Shown piece by piece: positions 34,858-46,900 of a stretch of DNA of 64,000 nucleotides (position 1 is the stretch's first letter; each line of letters starts with the position of its first letter). The translations under genes and the position numbers were made by a program. The notes beneath the pieces are model-generated. The model searched no databases, was not told where the DNA came from, and saw only the letters and a program-made list of their open reading frames with translations. Origin of the DNA: Zygnema cylindricum (Eukaryota; Streptophyta; Zygnematophyceae; Zygnematales; Zygnemataceae); contig JBBHKE010002877.1 of assembly GCA_037447655.1 (NCBI GenBank), forward strand, positions 362,552-426,551, written 5' to 3'.

Positions 34858-35197
34858 TCCACCAATGTCCTCCACCATGCTCCCGCTGTCCTCTTAAGAA
34901 GACCACTTGTGTAGTGAATCTTCTCACGGTCCGATAGGCTAGGAAAATTCTCGAGATAATTCGCAACAGAGAATAGCCACGTGTCGAGGTTCTTTATCAT
35001 GTAGGGTCGAACTCGTCAGGAAGTCTTAATTTCGGTCTCCTGTGGTTCCTCTCCATGCCTCCATGAGGTCGCTCGCCAAGACGAGATTCCAAAGCTGCGA
35101 CGGTGTTGCTCAGTTGCGTGTTTTGTAATCTAACACTTTCTAACTCCTTGAGAACTTGCGCTAACATTTTCGTAGTGGACATGCCATGTTCGTCCAT
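34858..35197 (-). pseudogene. gag: Ty3/gypsy gag 5' part (minus strand)
   Basis: From ATG at 35,197 on the minus strand: MDEHGMSTTKMLAQVLKELE, a leucine-rich coiled-coil-like region, then RRPKLRLPDEFDP and, after a frameshift near 35,000, KNLDTWLFSVANYLENF and GAWWRTLVDE. The same protein begins at 60,259 in the plus-strand element. It is cut by the copia LTR at 34,857. Confidence 0.8.
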
Positions 35198-35218
35198 GCT
35201 GTCGAGTCACGGGGAAAT

Positions 35219-35231
35219 GCTTCGATACCAG
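35219..35231 (-). other. Gypsy primer binding site
   Basis: CTGGTATCGAAGC on the minus strand directly after the LTR; TGGTATC is the start of the usual plant initiator tRNA-Met primer site (TGGTATCAGAGC). Confidence 0.7.
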
Positions 35232-35725
35232 TGTAAAAGGGACAGGAAATATAGGCACCACAATACTCCACAATGCATAGCGGAAAGCTCCAAGGATCTT
35301 CCTGTAGCAACAGCAGGCGCACACAGCAATGACAGACAAGGTTGCACTTTATTACTCAAGAGAGGATTACAAGATTCAACGCTCGCTACGAAGGTCTACC
35401 CAAAGAGTCTGCCTCGTACTACGTCTGTCCCACTATTTGAACTAACTAGCTGCTAGGCAACCCAATACTGTACAATGTACACGTGGACCTTCGCGGTCAA
35501 CCGAGATTTATCCAAGGTATCTTTCTAGAACTATACAGTTAAATCCACATTATGCGGCGTTGCTATACTACCCCGCTGCGTTGCTATGCTGCGCGACGTT
35601 ATTCTACTAAATTGCTATGCTGCTATGTGACGCTGATCTGGAATCGCAGCTGCGTTGCTCTGCAACCGCAACTATAGCAACCTAGTTTCTTGCCACTAAG
35701 TACTCAACCTTGTTACCCTGTTACA
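35232..35725 (-). mobile_element. Ty3/gypsy chromovirus 5' LTR (minus-strand element)
   Basis: 494 bp, TGTAAC and TTTTACA ends, paired with 30,281-30,764. The flanking pentamers (TTCAC at the left, GACGC at the right) do not match, so one side has been rearranged after insertion. Confidence 0.85.
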
Positions 35726-37437
35726 GACGCGAAATTGGGTCGGAATGCGCTAGACGACAATCTGCTTCGCGCTAGACGACAAATTGCAGTACATTTAGAG
35801 TTGTAAGGTAACGTAACTTGTACGCTGTCAATTTCATTTTTTTGCTACGGCTGTAGATCTTCTCATTTTTTTCTAAGTTATGGTGGAAAACGATAGAAAA
35901 TAATTGTAACTTTATCACATGCGAAAGTACCATAAGGAGTAGATGAATTACATGGTACCTTTTGAAAATTAAAAATCCAAATTTCCGTGCAGGAAATAAA
36001 AGAAAAATAAGGCCCCTTCTCCATCAAGCGCCGACAATAATTGTACGTAAATGTTTCCCCGCAATAATATTTTGTTCACTTCTCCATCAGGTCATGCTAT
36101 CAATGCAAATATTGCCTACGTGCTCCACGTAGGTTTCTGTTCAGACTAGGATAATAGTGAAAGATTACAAAAGCACAAAATATGAACGTCGTGTCTGTAC
36201 AGATGGACAAAATTTAAGATTTGTAGAGAAAATTAAATTTTAAAGATCTCTCCGTGCTTGTGCGTACTTTTATCATTGTTCGAGTGGTGCCATTATGTTT
36301 TAAATGCAAAGTCCTTTCTGGGAAGGTCAATTGATGTCAGAAATAACGTGAGTTGATATCCTTCGGCAAGGATTTTTTCGACGGTTTCGGTGGATTTGAA
36401 TCCACCCTATACGAAGGCACACGGCCTTTGCCAATCAAGGCTGTCATGGCTCGTCCACTGTGGATCATTTTTTTTATTCCAAATGTCCAAATTTTACACA
36501 TCCAGTGTGTGGCTAGTCTCCTCCTTGAAAACCGTGAAGGAGACTAGCTAGACACTAGATAGAATGAGCGTTTGCTTCGAGAACACCGAATTGGACAGTC
36601 GACGTTGTCGCCCAAAAGTTTGAAGAATCTTATCGAAATCTCCGATAAAGATGTTTTTCAAAAAAAAAAAAACCAGTATGGCCATGCACTTTTTCCCAGT
36701 AAACAACCTCACTTTTTGCGTGATGGCGGTTCACCCTAACCCAATTGAAAATTTCATTGCTGCATACTTCCAAAAAATGTTTTTATTGGCTTAGAAAGCG
36801 ACAATTTGAGCTTAGGGCATTAAGGGGGTGTCCCCATTTCAGTCCCCAACGAAAAGAGCTTTAGCCGTACGAAAAAATCACTGTTACCACATTACAGTGA
36901 ACATCAATTCGATACTTCGTATGTACTTCATGTTTGTCGTCATGTGAACGAATTTTGGCTTTTTCCTCTTTTCGACCCCCGGGCAAGAGAATCATGCCTA
37001 TCAAAAAACTTCATCAAAAATCACCTCGCGAGGTGATTTCAATTAAAGTATTGCCCAAATAACGAATGACAAATAATCCATGCACGCGCCACACGAGTGG
37101 GAAACTTTTAGGACTCGGGAGAGTACTCGCTACTTTTCTCACTGCGCGTCACGCGCATGTACGAAAATCAGTTTGCATGGGTCTTGAATCTCCACTCTCA
37201 TTCATGTGTCCTTTGCATAAGTTCTTGCCGTCGTCGCCTCTCCCCTCTCCCTCTCACATTATCGCTTTCATCTCACACTTTTTAGGATGAGGCACGACAA
37301 TAATGGTATGAAATGAAATATATTTGAAAAATAATTATTTTGATTACCTTTTGGTATATTTTTATGGCAAGTCGAGTGAGAAAAGTCGAAATAACAAAAT
37401 CGGGAAGCCATGGCGAAAAGTTTTGAATATGTGACGT
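35726..37437. other. Gene-free stretch
   Basis: GCGCTAGACGACAA occurs twice at 22-bp spacing (35,747 and 35,769). Otherwise no element or gene is recognised; short open frames have no motif. Confidence 0.45.
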
Positions 37438-37621
37438 CGACGTTGTCACAAGTGAGCATTACGTCACAATGTCTCAAAACCCTAAACATCTACAATGTCA
37501 CAAAAATCTAGACGTCTACAACTATCACTGTTTTTGTTGGCGTCACCAATTGTCGGAAGTTTGTAGTCGTCTTCAATCGTCACAAGTTGTACCTACGTCT
37601 ACAACCGTCACAATTCAAAGT
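37438..37621. repeat. Degenerate GTCACAA/GTCTACAAC repeat
   Basis: CGTTGTCACAAG, CGTCACAATGTC, ATGTCACAAAAATC, CGTCTACAAC and ACCGTCACAATT follow one another at irregular intervals. It resembles the array at 7.63-7.83 kb. Confidence 0.5.
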
Positions 37622-39124
37622 GCCGATTTTATTTTCGCACATTGGGATGCTCTTCAAAGTAGTACGGAGAATCTTCTCTAAAGTCCAAAATAATCCTTCG
37701 ATTATATTGGGACACCCCCTAAGTTTTTCATAATACTCTGGCTCAATTTTGATAAATGATTACAACAATGAAAAAAAAATCAGAAAAACCAGATACATAT
37801 ATGTACCCATTCCAAAGCCTAGAACGTTTAAAGTTTTAACTACTGTTATAACGTTCAGACTGCCACTTTACATTCTATGCTTTTGGGAGTATCAGTTGAA
37901 ACTCAACAGTGGTACTACCATGTAACCCTGCTGTAGTTTCGTCTACTGAAAAATAGTCCTCGCCAACAATAAATGTAGTTTGTAAATGAGCGGTCCAAAA
38001 TCCTTCTTGATGCTTACCCTGTAACCTTCAAGATAAGTGTCTATAGTACCGATTTTTGAAAGTATTCCCAGTGCAACAAAATCCGTACAGTACAAGTTAC
38101 AGGGTACTGAAGATTTGGAACTGCACACGTCGTTCGTATGATTTTTATGACCACGCAATCTGCTGAACAGCCAGTGATTTTTGTCCGATATAGAAGGTGA
38201 CGTGGACTCCTCTGCTCTTAAATGTGTATACGTGGAATTCGCTTAATCTCGGATTTTTGTCCCTATCCAAACATTTCGACAAAACGCCTGCCCTGCCGCT
38301 TATGTTTCATTTCCACTTTTCCAGCACGTCCGTACACCAGCCGCAAAATCTGTACTTTAAAGCTTACAGCTTACAGGAATTTCCGGATTTGGCGATTTTG
38401 TCTGTTTGCGGCATCTCCCGTCCATCCAAGCGCGTATTTTTGGAATTCCCCACGGCGGCTTTTCCAAGAAGTCGTGCGAAATTCACTCGAGTCCAATGGA
38501 AACCAAAATGCCTATTTTGTTTGTACGAAAATTCCATATAAACAAAAAATATCGACAATGTCTCGACACGTCAGGAGCTTTGAAATCGTGTGAGCCTAGG
38601 ATAGCTACGCGACAAGCGTAGTTAATGACGATAGATTCCCAAAAGTGTTCCAAAACCTATCCCTGGCCGCAATTCGTCCTGAAAAGGTCCCATAGGTCAC
38701 AGGGAGCCAGCTGTCAGATATGGACAAAGGAATTTAGAGGAAGCGGTCGGCGTGACGTACACGTCACCAAACGAACGAAAAATCTTATGTGCCGCAAATG
38801 TGATCCGACAGCACCGTACAGATATTTCGTACTTTTGTTACGACACGGAAGCCTTTATGACGGCGGTACGAACGTATTGTAATCTGCTTCGCTGGCGGGA
38901 GGATGTCAAATTGTCGACGTTGAGGATTTCGCCGTAAGAGTTAAGCACTTTTTCTATGGTGGCGATACAGACGAGGGACGGAGAGCCCAATTTTGTCGTA
39001 TTTGATAATGGCTCAAACAACGCAATCTGATTGGTCAGACGTTTCGTTTGCGAGGAAAAGTGAGTGGTCGCGGATCCGATAGCATGGTCGACTCTGTTAC
39101 AATGGACGTTGGCCCTTCGATTGC
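37622..39124. other. Gene-free stretch
   Basis: Open frames of 60-123 codons overlap in four frames at 38,197-38,620 with no recognisable domain; I do not call a gene. Confidence 0.4.
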
Positions 39125-39152
39125 AACATATATATATATACACATATATATT

Positions 39153-39183
<31 letters not shown>

Positions 39184-39196
39184 ATATATATATAGT
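39125..39196. repeat. (TA)n microsatellite
   Basis: About 72 bases of TATATA with few interruptions. Confidence 0.95.
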
Positions 39197-39460
39197 ATGT
39201 TCGCAATTCAATACCGCATTTAAAGTTCCTCGCATCCCTTACAGCAGCCACCGTCGCCGCACGACCCCTGCCAGGGACCAATCGTGGAAAGTCGTCGTCG
39301 GCGGCCAACGGGCAGAGCATGAAAGGCCGAAAGCTAACAACCGGACGAGTCTCGAGTCACGAGTGACGGGTGGAGACAAAAGTATTAAACAAAGTGGGAG
39401 AAAAAGCAACCTCACATACGGGATGGTATCAAATCCTTAATTCGCGTCAAGAGGATTATT

Positions 39461-39542
39461 CGTCTGCTGCAGGATTCGAACCTGCGCGCCCAAAGGGCAC
39501 TGCCTTAGCAGGGCAGCGCGTTAACCACTCCGCCAAACAGAC
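39461..39542 (-). tRNA. tRNA-Ser (anticodon GCU)
   Basis: Complete 82-nt cloverleaf on the minus strand. The acceptor stem GTCTGTT (39,542-39,536) pairs with AGCAGAC (39,468-39,462), with one G-T pair and discriminator G at 39,461. The D stem is GCG/CGC with AGTGGTTAA loop. The anticodon stem is CTGCC/GGCAG with loop CTGCTAA, anticodon GCU. A long variable arm (GCCC..GGGC) marks it as class II, as expected for serine. The T stem is GCAGG/CCTGC with loop TTCGAAT. The A box and B box (GGTTCGAATCC) are intact and there is no intron. CCA is not encoded, as normal for nuclear eukaryotic tRNA genes. It should decode AGU and AGC. Confidence 0.96.
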
Positions 39543-40162
39543 CGGATGATGCCGCTGCATAAAAATAGTGATAAGTTGTTTAATTTATTCTTCCAACGAT
39601 AAGTTCGTCGACGATCATCATCGCACGCTATCTTCTCGCCACGTCAGCAATCCTCGCCCCTAAATCCAATCGTTAGTGAAGATTCGAGTGAAGCCGCATC
39701 ACAGTCCGTGTCCGTACAGTCGGCCGTACTACTCCTCGCAGTCGCTCTATCCGCTTCCATGCGCCCGCCAGCCGACACTCGCCCCAAACCCCTCGGATGG
39801 CCACGTGGACGTCTCTGCAGCCCGCCCTTACTACCCGATTCGAGCGACTTCTCCGCCCGATATCAAACGATATCGGGCGATATCATTCTAAAATCTCAAA
39901 TCGTACGGATTTTCCTCTCTCGCCTTGATACCACCGAATCATCGATGGAACCTATTTCTGTGGGCGAAAAGAGAGGCTGCTTCTTTCCCTTCCCTCCCTC
40001 TCCCTCCTCTCTCTCTCCCTCCCTCCCTCCCCTTCCTTTCGTCCTTCCGTACCTTCCTCCGTCCTCTCGTCCGTCCGTACGTCTTTCTATCCTTTTAATT
40101 TTTGTACACGCGTCCCTTTCCCTCCCTCTCTCCGTCATTCCCTCCGTCCGTACATTTTTCCG
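39543..40162. other. Upstream region of DHQ-SDH
   Basis: Between the tRNA and the coding start. From about 39,982 the plus strand becomes a nearly pure pyrimidine tract with many CCGTAC words. No TATA box is obvious. Confidence 0.4.
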
Positions 40163-40362
40163 TACACGTGTCTCTCCCTTCTCCTTCCCTCCCCCCTCCC
40201 CCCTCCCTCCCTCCCTCGTCCCCTATCCGTACATTGTCCTCCCGTCCTCTTGTAAGTACATTTGTGCACGTGTCACCTCCACCCCCCCTTCCCCACACGT
40301 GTCATTTCCTCCTCCCCCTCCCTCTCCCTCTCTCCCCACACGTGTCCTCGCACGTGCGAGCC
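40102..40362 (+). other. Possible N-terminal transit-peptide extension of DHQ-SDH
   Basis: In frame with the DHQ-SDH start, 87 codons without a stop from ATG 40,102. The encoded stretch is rich in serine, proline, leucine and histidine with hardly any acidic residue, the composition expected of a plastid targeting peptide. It could equally be a pyrimidine-rich untranslated leader that happens to be open. Confidence 0.35.
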
Positions 40363-40380
40363 ATGTCCTCCTGCCACGTG
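40165..40380 (+). promoter_or_regulatory. Cluster of six G-boxes (CACGTG) at the DHQ-SDH start
   Basis: CACGTG at 40,165, 40,267, 40,296, 40,339, 40,351 and 40,375, most as ACACGTGTC. The last lies in the first coding exon. G-boxes bind plant bZIP and bHLH/PIF factors. They sit in a pyrimidine-rich background, so partly they may reflect a repeated unit; a regulatory role is inferred from density and position. Confidence 0.5.
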
Positions 40381-43300
40381 TGCGCCTCGCTGAGCGGCTC
40401 GTCGGTGGAGGCCATGCTGGCGGAGGCCGCGGAGGCCGTACGGTACGGCGCTGACGTCATCGAGCTCCGACTGGACGCGCTGCTGCATTTCGACGCGCAG
40501 AGAGATTTGCCGAATCTGCTCGCACGTGCGGCCGTACATGCGCCGACCATTGTCACGTACAGGTGGGAGGAGGGAGGGGATGGTAGAGAAGGAGATGGAG
40601 GGAGGAAAGGATTTTAGGAAGGATATTAGGAAATAAAAAGCACGGATTTTGTACGGATGTAGGGGGAGGGAAGAGTGAGGGAGAAGAAATGGGATGGAGG
40701 TTTTGTTGGGAGTTTTGGGGGGTGGAGGAAGTTTTTTCAGTGCTTTTATAATTTTAAAAAGAGGAATCATTTTTTTTTTCGGGTTTTTTATGAAATTTTA
40801 GGCTTTGATTGTTATTTTTATGAAGCTTTGAAAAAAAAAAAACCCATTTTTTTATGTAAATAATGTTTTCAAAAATTTCAAGGGGGAACGACAAAAGCAT
40901 CAAAATTTAAAACTTTTAAGTTTGTCAAAAAAAAAAGAAAGAAAAGAAAAAAAAGAAAAAAAAGCTCTTAAAAACTTAAAATAGTTAGAAGCTTGAACCC
41001 TGTATTTTAAATGAAAGCACCAAATTTGCAAAAAAATGGTCTAAACAGCCTACCGTAAATTTTTAAGCTTTCATTTTTTTTTTCTCTCTCTTTCCCTCTC
41101 GCCCCTCCTCTCTTTTTCCGTGTCTCTCTCTCTCTCTCCCTCTCTCTCTCACCCGATTTTTATTTTGAACTCTCAGCCCAAAAATGTTTTTAAGTCTGTT
41201 TTTTTTTTAAACATTCTAAAAAAAAACTCCATAAAAATTTAATATTTACCATTTTTTTTTTTTTTTCACAAAATCCCAAAATCCCAAATTACAGAATCCC
41301 AAATTGCAAAAACTCCAAATTTTGCAAAAATCCAGGTTTTTTGAAATTATAGACCCCAAAACCCTTTATTTAAACCCCATTTATCGTTTAATTTTATAAC
41401 CGCAAATCCCAATTTATACTTTTTAAATCCCATTTTATTATTGGAGAATTCCCCCTCCCCCCCGTTTTTTTTTTTCTCCAAAGGTGATTGATATTTAAAG
41501 TACAATTTTTTTTTTCTGAGAAAATCCTGCAAAATTTTAAACCCAAAAAATTCCCTTTTTTTCTTTTGATTTTTCACTTTTCTTTACTTTTTGTTTTTGG
41601 TTTCTATTACACACACACGCACAAAATTAGTCAATCCAGACCTCGAAAGTCTACCTGGTCTCTTCCGGTCAACCCAGTCAATGTCGGTCAACTCGGTCGA
41701 TGCCCGGTTGACCGAGTCACCATTGGTGAACCTAGTCAACGCTGGTCAACCTTAATCAACTGGGTCAACGTAAATCAACTTGGTCAGCCAGTCAATTGAG
41801 TCAACGCAGGTCAACTAGTCAACGCCTGTCAACTGAGTCAACGCCAGTCAACGAGGTGGTTTTGCAGGCCCGTGTGGGAGGGTGGGAAGTACAGTGGTGC
41901 CGAAGAGCCGCGATTGGCAGCCTTGATGACAGCTGTCAAACTCGGAACCGCCTTTGTAGACGTCGAACTCAAAGCCGCGAAGGCGTTTCTGGATCGACTC
42001 GAGGGGGGAGAGGGAGAGAGAGAGCGCGAGGGAGATGGAGGCGGAGGGGGAGAGGGAGAGGGAGGGACTGTGGTGATGGGGAGAGAGGCTCGTGGAGTGA
42101 CACGTGTCATTGTTTCGTCTCACGACTACGAGAAAACTCCGGGAGTGGAGGAGTTGGCGGGTCTGGTGGAGAGAATAGTGGCGGCGGGGGCGGATGTGGT
42201 GAAGCTGGCGACCACGGGACGTGACGTCAGCGATGTGGCGAGAGTCATGCAGACACTGTCCAGAGGACAGGTGAGGAAAGGAGGGAGAGGTTGGGCATTA
42301 GGAAATTGGGGAGTAGGGACATTGACAATAAACATTCAAAGCTGGATTTTGACAATGGGCCTGGGAAATTGAACATGGAAAGTGGATATCTGGCATTGGA
42401 TATTGAGTGATTTGTTTCTCACAACTTTGTATGTTTTTTAACTCGAAAGGTAAAACGATATTATATGTTAGAGATTGGACATTAGGCATCGGTTATCGAG
42501 CGTTGGACATTTGACGCTGAAAAAATGAATAATGGGCATTGGATGTTGGATGTTCTAAGGTGATGTTCAAAAAGGACACGGGTCATGAAAGATTGAGTAT
42601 TGGACATTGGATTCAGGCATTAGGCACCTGGTATTGGACATTTGGCTATGGACATTGGACATTGGTCATTTGAAGTCGGACATTAGAGGTTTGACGTTGG
42701 ACATTAAGCATTGGGCAGTGGACATTGGCCATTGAGAATTAAATATTGGACATTGGACTTTAAACATTGGACATTGGACATTGGACATTGGCCATTGGAT
42801 ATTGGTCATTGGACATTTAACATTGGGCATTGGACATTGGACATTAGATAATAGTGAGATTGAATGTCAAGTATGGCACATTGGAATTGGTCGCTGAAAA
42901 TTGGTCATTGATGATAATGACTAGGCGTTACCCATTGCGCATTGACACTTCCCCCTCTCGTTCTCTCCCTCTTCCCCCACTCTTCTCTCCAACTCTTCCC
43001 CCACTCTCTCCTCTCCATCTTTTCCCTCTCTCCCCCTTCCCTATCCGCCATCTCTCTCTCTCTCTCTCTCAGCTCCCCACCATCGCCCTCGTCATGGGCC
43101 TCAAAGGCCAAATCTCCCGCGTCCTCGCCCCGAAATTCGGCGGTTTCTTGACCTTCGGTTCCCTCTCTCGCGGCAAAGAAACGGCTCCCGGCCAATTCAC
43201 TCTCTCCGAACTCGCTGGAATTTACGATGTGACGAGACTCGGGAGGACGACAAAAGTGTTCGGATTAATAGGGAATCCCGTGGGACATAGTAAAGGACCG

Positions 43301-43944
43301 ATTTTACATAATGCCTGTTTGAGAGCTTTGGGAATCGACGCGGTTTACGTTCCGTTTTTGGTCGACAATGTGAAGGAGTTTTTGGAGACGTTCGATTCGC
43401 CGGATTTCGCCGGGTTTAGGTAAGAGAGGGAGGGAGGGAGGGAGGGAGAGTGAGGGAGAGGAAGGGAGGGAGGGAGGGAGGGAGGAAGAGGAAGGAGGAA
43501 TGGGGAAAGGCGAGGAAGGAGGTGTGGTGATGTAACATGGTGATGGAATGAGAGAGGAAGGACTGGGAAAGAGAAGAAGAAAAATAGGGGAGGAGAGAAA
43601 GGGAGAGGAAACGAGGGTGAGAGGGCTGGAGAGGGAGAGAGAGCGTGGGAAGGATAAAGACAGTGGGACAGATGGGCGTGAGAGTGGGAGAGAGAACCGT
43701 AGGAAGGGCCGTACGGGAGAGAGCGGGAGAGTGGGAGAGAGTGCGGTAGAGAGGAAGAAAGAGAGCGGGACTGGTAGATATAGCAGGAGAGAGAGGAGAG
43801 GGAGAGAGAGAGGGGGAAGTGAGAGGCCGAGAGAAGGGGAGAGCGAGAGAGAGGTAGAAAAAGGCAGAGAAAGAGAGAGCGAGCGAGAGATAGATTGAGG
43901 GAGAGAGAGGCAGAGAAAGTGAGAGAGAGTGAGAGAGAGAGAGT

Positions 43945-43978
<34 letters not shown>

Positions 43979-46900
43979 GAGGCTGACCGTTGAGGTACTG
44001 GGCCTGGTATGGAGGGGCCCAGCGTGACCATCCCTCACAAGGAGACAGCTCTCGAGTGCTGCGACGAAGTCGACCCTCTGGCCAAGGTTCTCACGTCACA
44101 CCTTATACTTTGCTGGCGTGGCAGATGTGTGTCGCTGATGTGGCGTATGAGTTGCTGACGTGGCATGTACTTTGCTGACGTGGCATCATGCTGCTGTGGC
44201 GTGTGTGCTGACGTGGCAGGCCGTGGGTGCGGTGAACACGCTGGTGCGCGTGGGTCCATCGGGGCGGCTGGCGGGACGCAACACGGACGTGGGGGCGGCG
44301 GTCGAGGCCGTTGAGGAGGCCATATGCGAGAGAGAGGGTGAGGGGGGGGGGGAGGGGAGGGAGGGGGAGGGGGAGGGAGGAGGGGGAGGGAGGGGGAGGG
44401 GGAGGGGGAGGGAGGGGGAGGGGGAGGGAGGGGGGAGGGGGAGGGGGAGGGAGGGGGAGAGGGAGGGAGGGGGAGGGGGGGGGAGGGGGAGGGGGAGAGG
44501 GAGGGAGGGGGAGGGGGGGGGGGAGGGGGAGGGGGAGGGGGTGGAGGGGGAGGGAGGGAGGGGGGGGGAGGGGGGGGGAGGGGGGGGAGGGGGGTGGAGG
44601 GAGGGTGTAAGGGGGAGGGGGGGAGGGGGGGGAGGGGGGGGAGGGGGGCGAGGGGGGTGGAGGGAGGGTGTAAGGGGGAGGGGGGGAGGGAGAGGAACGA
44701 GAGACGGGAGAGGAAGCGAAGGGGAAGGAGGGGACAGTGGGCAGGAGAGGGCAGGAGGAGAGAAGGGGAGAGGAGAGGAGAGGAGAAATGGTAAGGAAGA
44801 AGCTTGAAAGAAGGGAGAGAGGGAGCTGTGAAAGAGGAGAAGAGAGAAGGAGATGGCGATGGTCTTAAAATTGTTTTTGGGGTTTGTTTAAAAAAGGGAT
44901 GCGGATTCAAAATTTGACTTTAGGAATAAAAAAAAAAGTAAAAGAAAGGAAAGCCTTGAGAAACGAAAAAACGGAAGGTTTTAAAAACTCGAACCAACCA
45001 GAATTAAAGTTGAAATTTAGTTTTTTTTTTTTTTCTTTCCACCCCAATTTTCAAAAATATATATTGAAATCTGTTTTCTTTTCTTTTTAATGAAGAAAAA
45101 GAAATATATTTTTTTAAATACAGAAAACTGCCTCTTTCTCCCCTCCATAAAATCCTCTCCCCTCATCCCTCCCTTTCTTTCTCTTCTAACCTCCCTCCTT
45201 CCTAGAACTACACTTCAAACCCCTAAAACTCTCAACCCGCTCTCTCTACCCCCCTCTCCTCTCTGCCTGTCTCTCTGACCCCTCGTCCACGTCTCTCCAC
45301 CCTGCCCTTCCTCTCCCCCTCTCTCTCTCTCCCCAAAAAAAACCTTGTTTTAAAATAAATAAATAAAATCATTCCACAGAAACTTCTCTCTCCTCTCTCC
45401 CCTGCATCTATCTTTTTCTTCCTCTGTTCCCTCTCTCCCCTCTCTCTCCTCTATTTCCTCTCTATCTCTCTCCCCCCTAAGAACCCTTCCCCACTGCGTC
45501 TCCCTCTCCTCCCCCGTTCTTTCAAAAAAAGCCGTCCTCGGGTAATAGAGAACGCAGCGGGTGCAGGGAGAGCCCTTTCTCCCCTCCTACAACCCCAAAA
45601 AATCCCAAAAAAAATCCCACTGAATCCTCTCTCTCTCCCCTCCCTTTTCCCTATCTCTCCCCACCACAGGACTCCTCCCCCAGTGCGGCAAAAGCCCCCT
45701 GGAGGGCCGGCTGGTGGTCGTGGTGGGCGCAGGGGGTGCAGGGAGAGCTTTGGCCTTTGGGGCCAGAAAGTGCGGCGCCACTGTCCTCATAGCCAATAGA
45801 AACTACGGTAACACGCCCTCTCCCTCCATCCCCTCCCTCCCACCCCTCTCTCTCTCTCTTTCCCTCTCCCTCTCTCTCCCCCCCCCTCTCTCTCTCTCGC
45901 TTTCTTTCTCTCTCTATCTTGCTCCCTATCTCTCTCTCTCCCTCTCCCTCTCCGCTCCTCTCCTCTCCTCTCCCTCTCCCTTTTCCCCCCCTATCCCTCT
46001 CCCCTCCCTCCCTCCCCTTCCCGCCCCCCCCCCCCTCACCCTCCCTCCCCCCCCCCCACCCCAGAGCGCGCCCTCTCCCTCGCCAACTCCGTCGGCGCCT
46101 CTGCCGTCCCCCTCTCCGCCCTCTCCTCCCTCCCCCTCCCCCCTCTCCTCTCCTCCGCCCTCTCCCTCGGCCCCCCTCCCGTCCTCGCCAACACCACCAG
46201 TGTGGGCATGGCCCCGCACGTGCGGGACTCCCCCGTGCCACGTGGCAGTCTGCGCGGCTTCGGCGTGGTGTTCGACGCGGTGTACACGCCGAGGGAGACG
46301 GAGCTGCTGAGGGGGGCGAGGGAGGAGGGGTGTTGGGGGGTGGGGGGAGTGGAGATGTTCGTGAGGCAGGCGGCGGAGCAGTTTAAGCTATTCACGGGGA
46401 GGGAAGGTGAGGGAGAGGGAGAGGGAGAGGGAGAGGGAGAGGGTGTTTTTTGTGGATCGGGGGAGGGAGGGAGAGGGGTTTTTTTTGGGGGGGGGGAGGG
46501 AGAGGGAGAGGGAGAGGGGTTTTTTGGGTTTTTTTAGGGGGAGAGGGAGAGGATTTTTTGGGGGGGATGGGTGGTTTTTGAGGCGGTGGACGGGCCCCGG
46601 GAGACGGAGGTGTGGAGGGGGGGGAGGGAGGAGAGGGGGGTGGGGAGGGGGGGAAGGGGGGAGATGTGAGGGAGAGAGGTGGGGAAGCAGTTTAAGCTCT
46701 TTACGGGGAGGGAAGGTGAGGGAGGGGGGGGGGGAAGGGGGAAGGGCAGGGAAATAATTATTTGAGGGAGGGGGAAGACGGTTTTGGAGGGGGGGGAGGC
46801 GAGGAGGGAGAGAGGATGGGTGGTTTTTGACACATTGTACACGCCCCTGGAGACAGAGGGAAGGTTTTATTTTTGGAGGGGGATAGAGGTTTTTTCGATT

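Noticed and set aside
38197-38620. Overlapping open frames of 64-123 codons in several frames.
   Set aside because: No recognisable domain, no splice context and no codon bias like that of DHQ-SDH.
44035-44910. A 291-codon minus-strand open frame of proline/serine, and similar long frames at 43,304-44,038, 45,651-46,241 and 45,926-46,219.
   Set aside because: They are reverse readings of purine- or pyrimidine-only intron sequence of DHQ-SDH. Absence of stops follows from composition.
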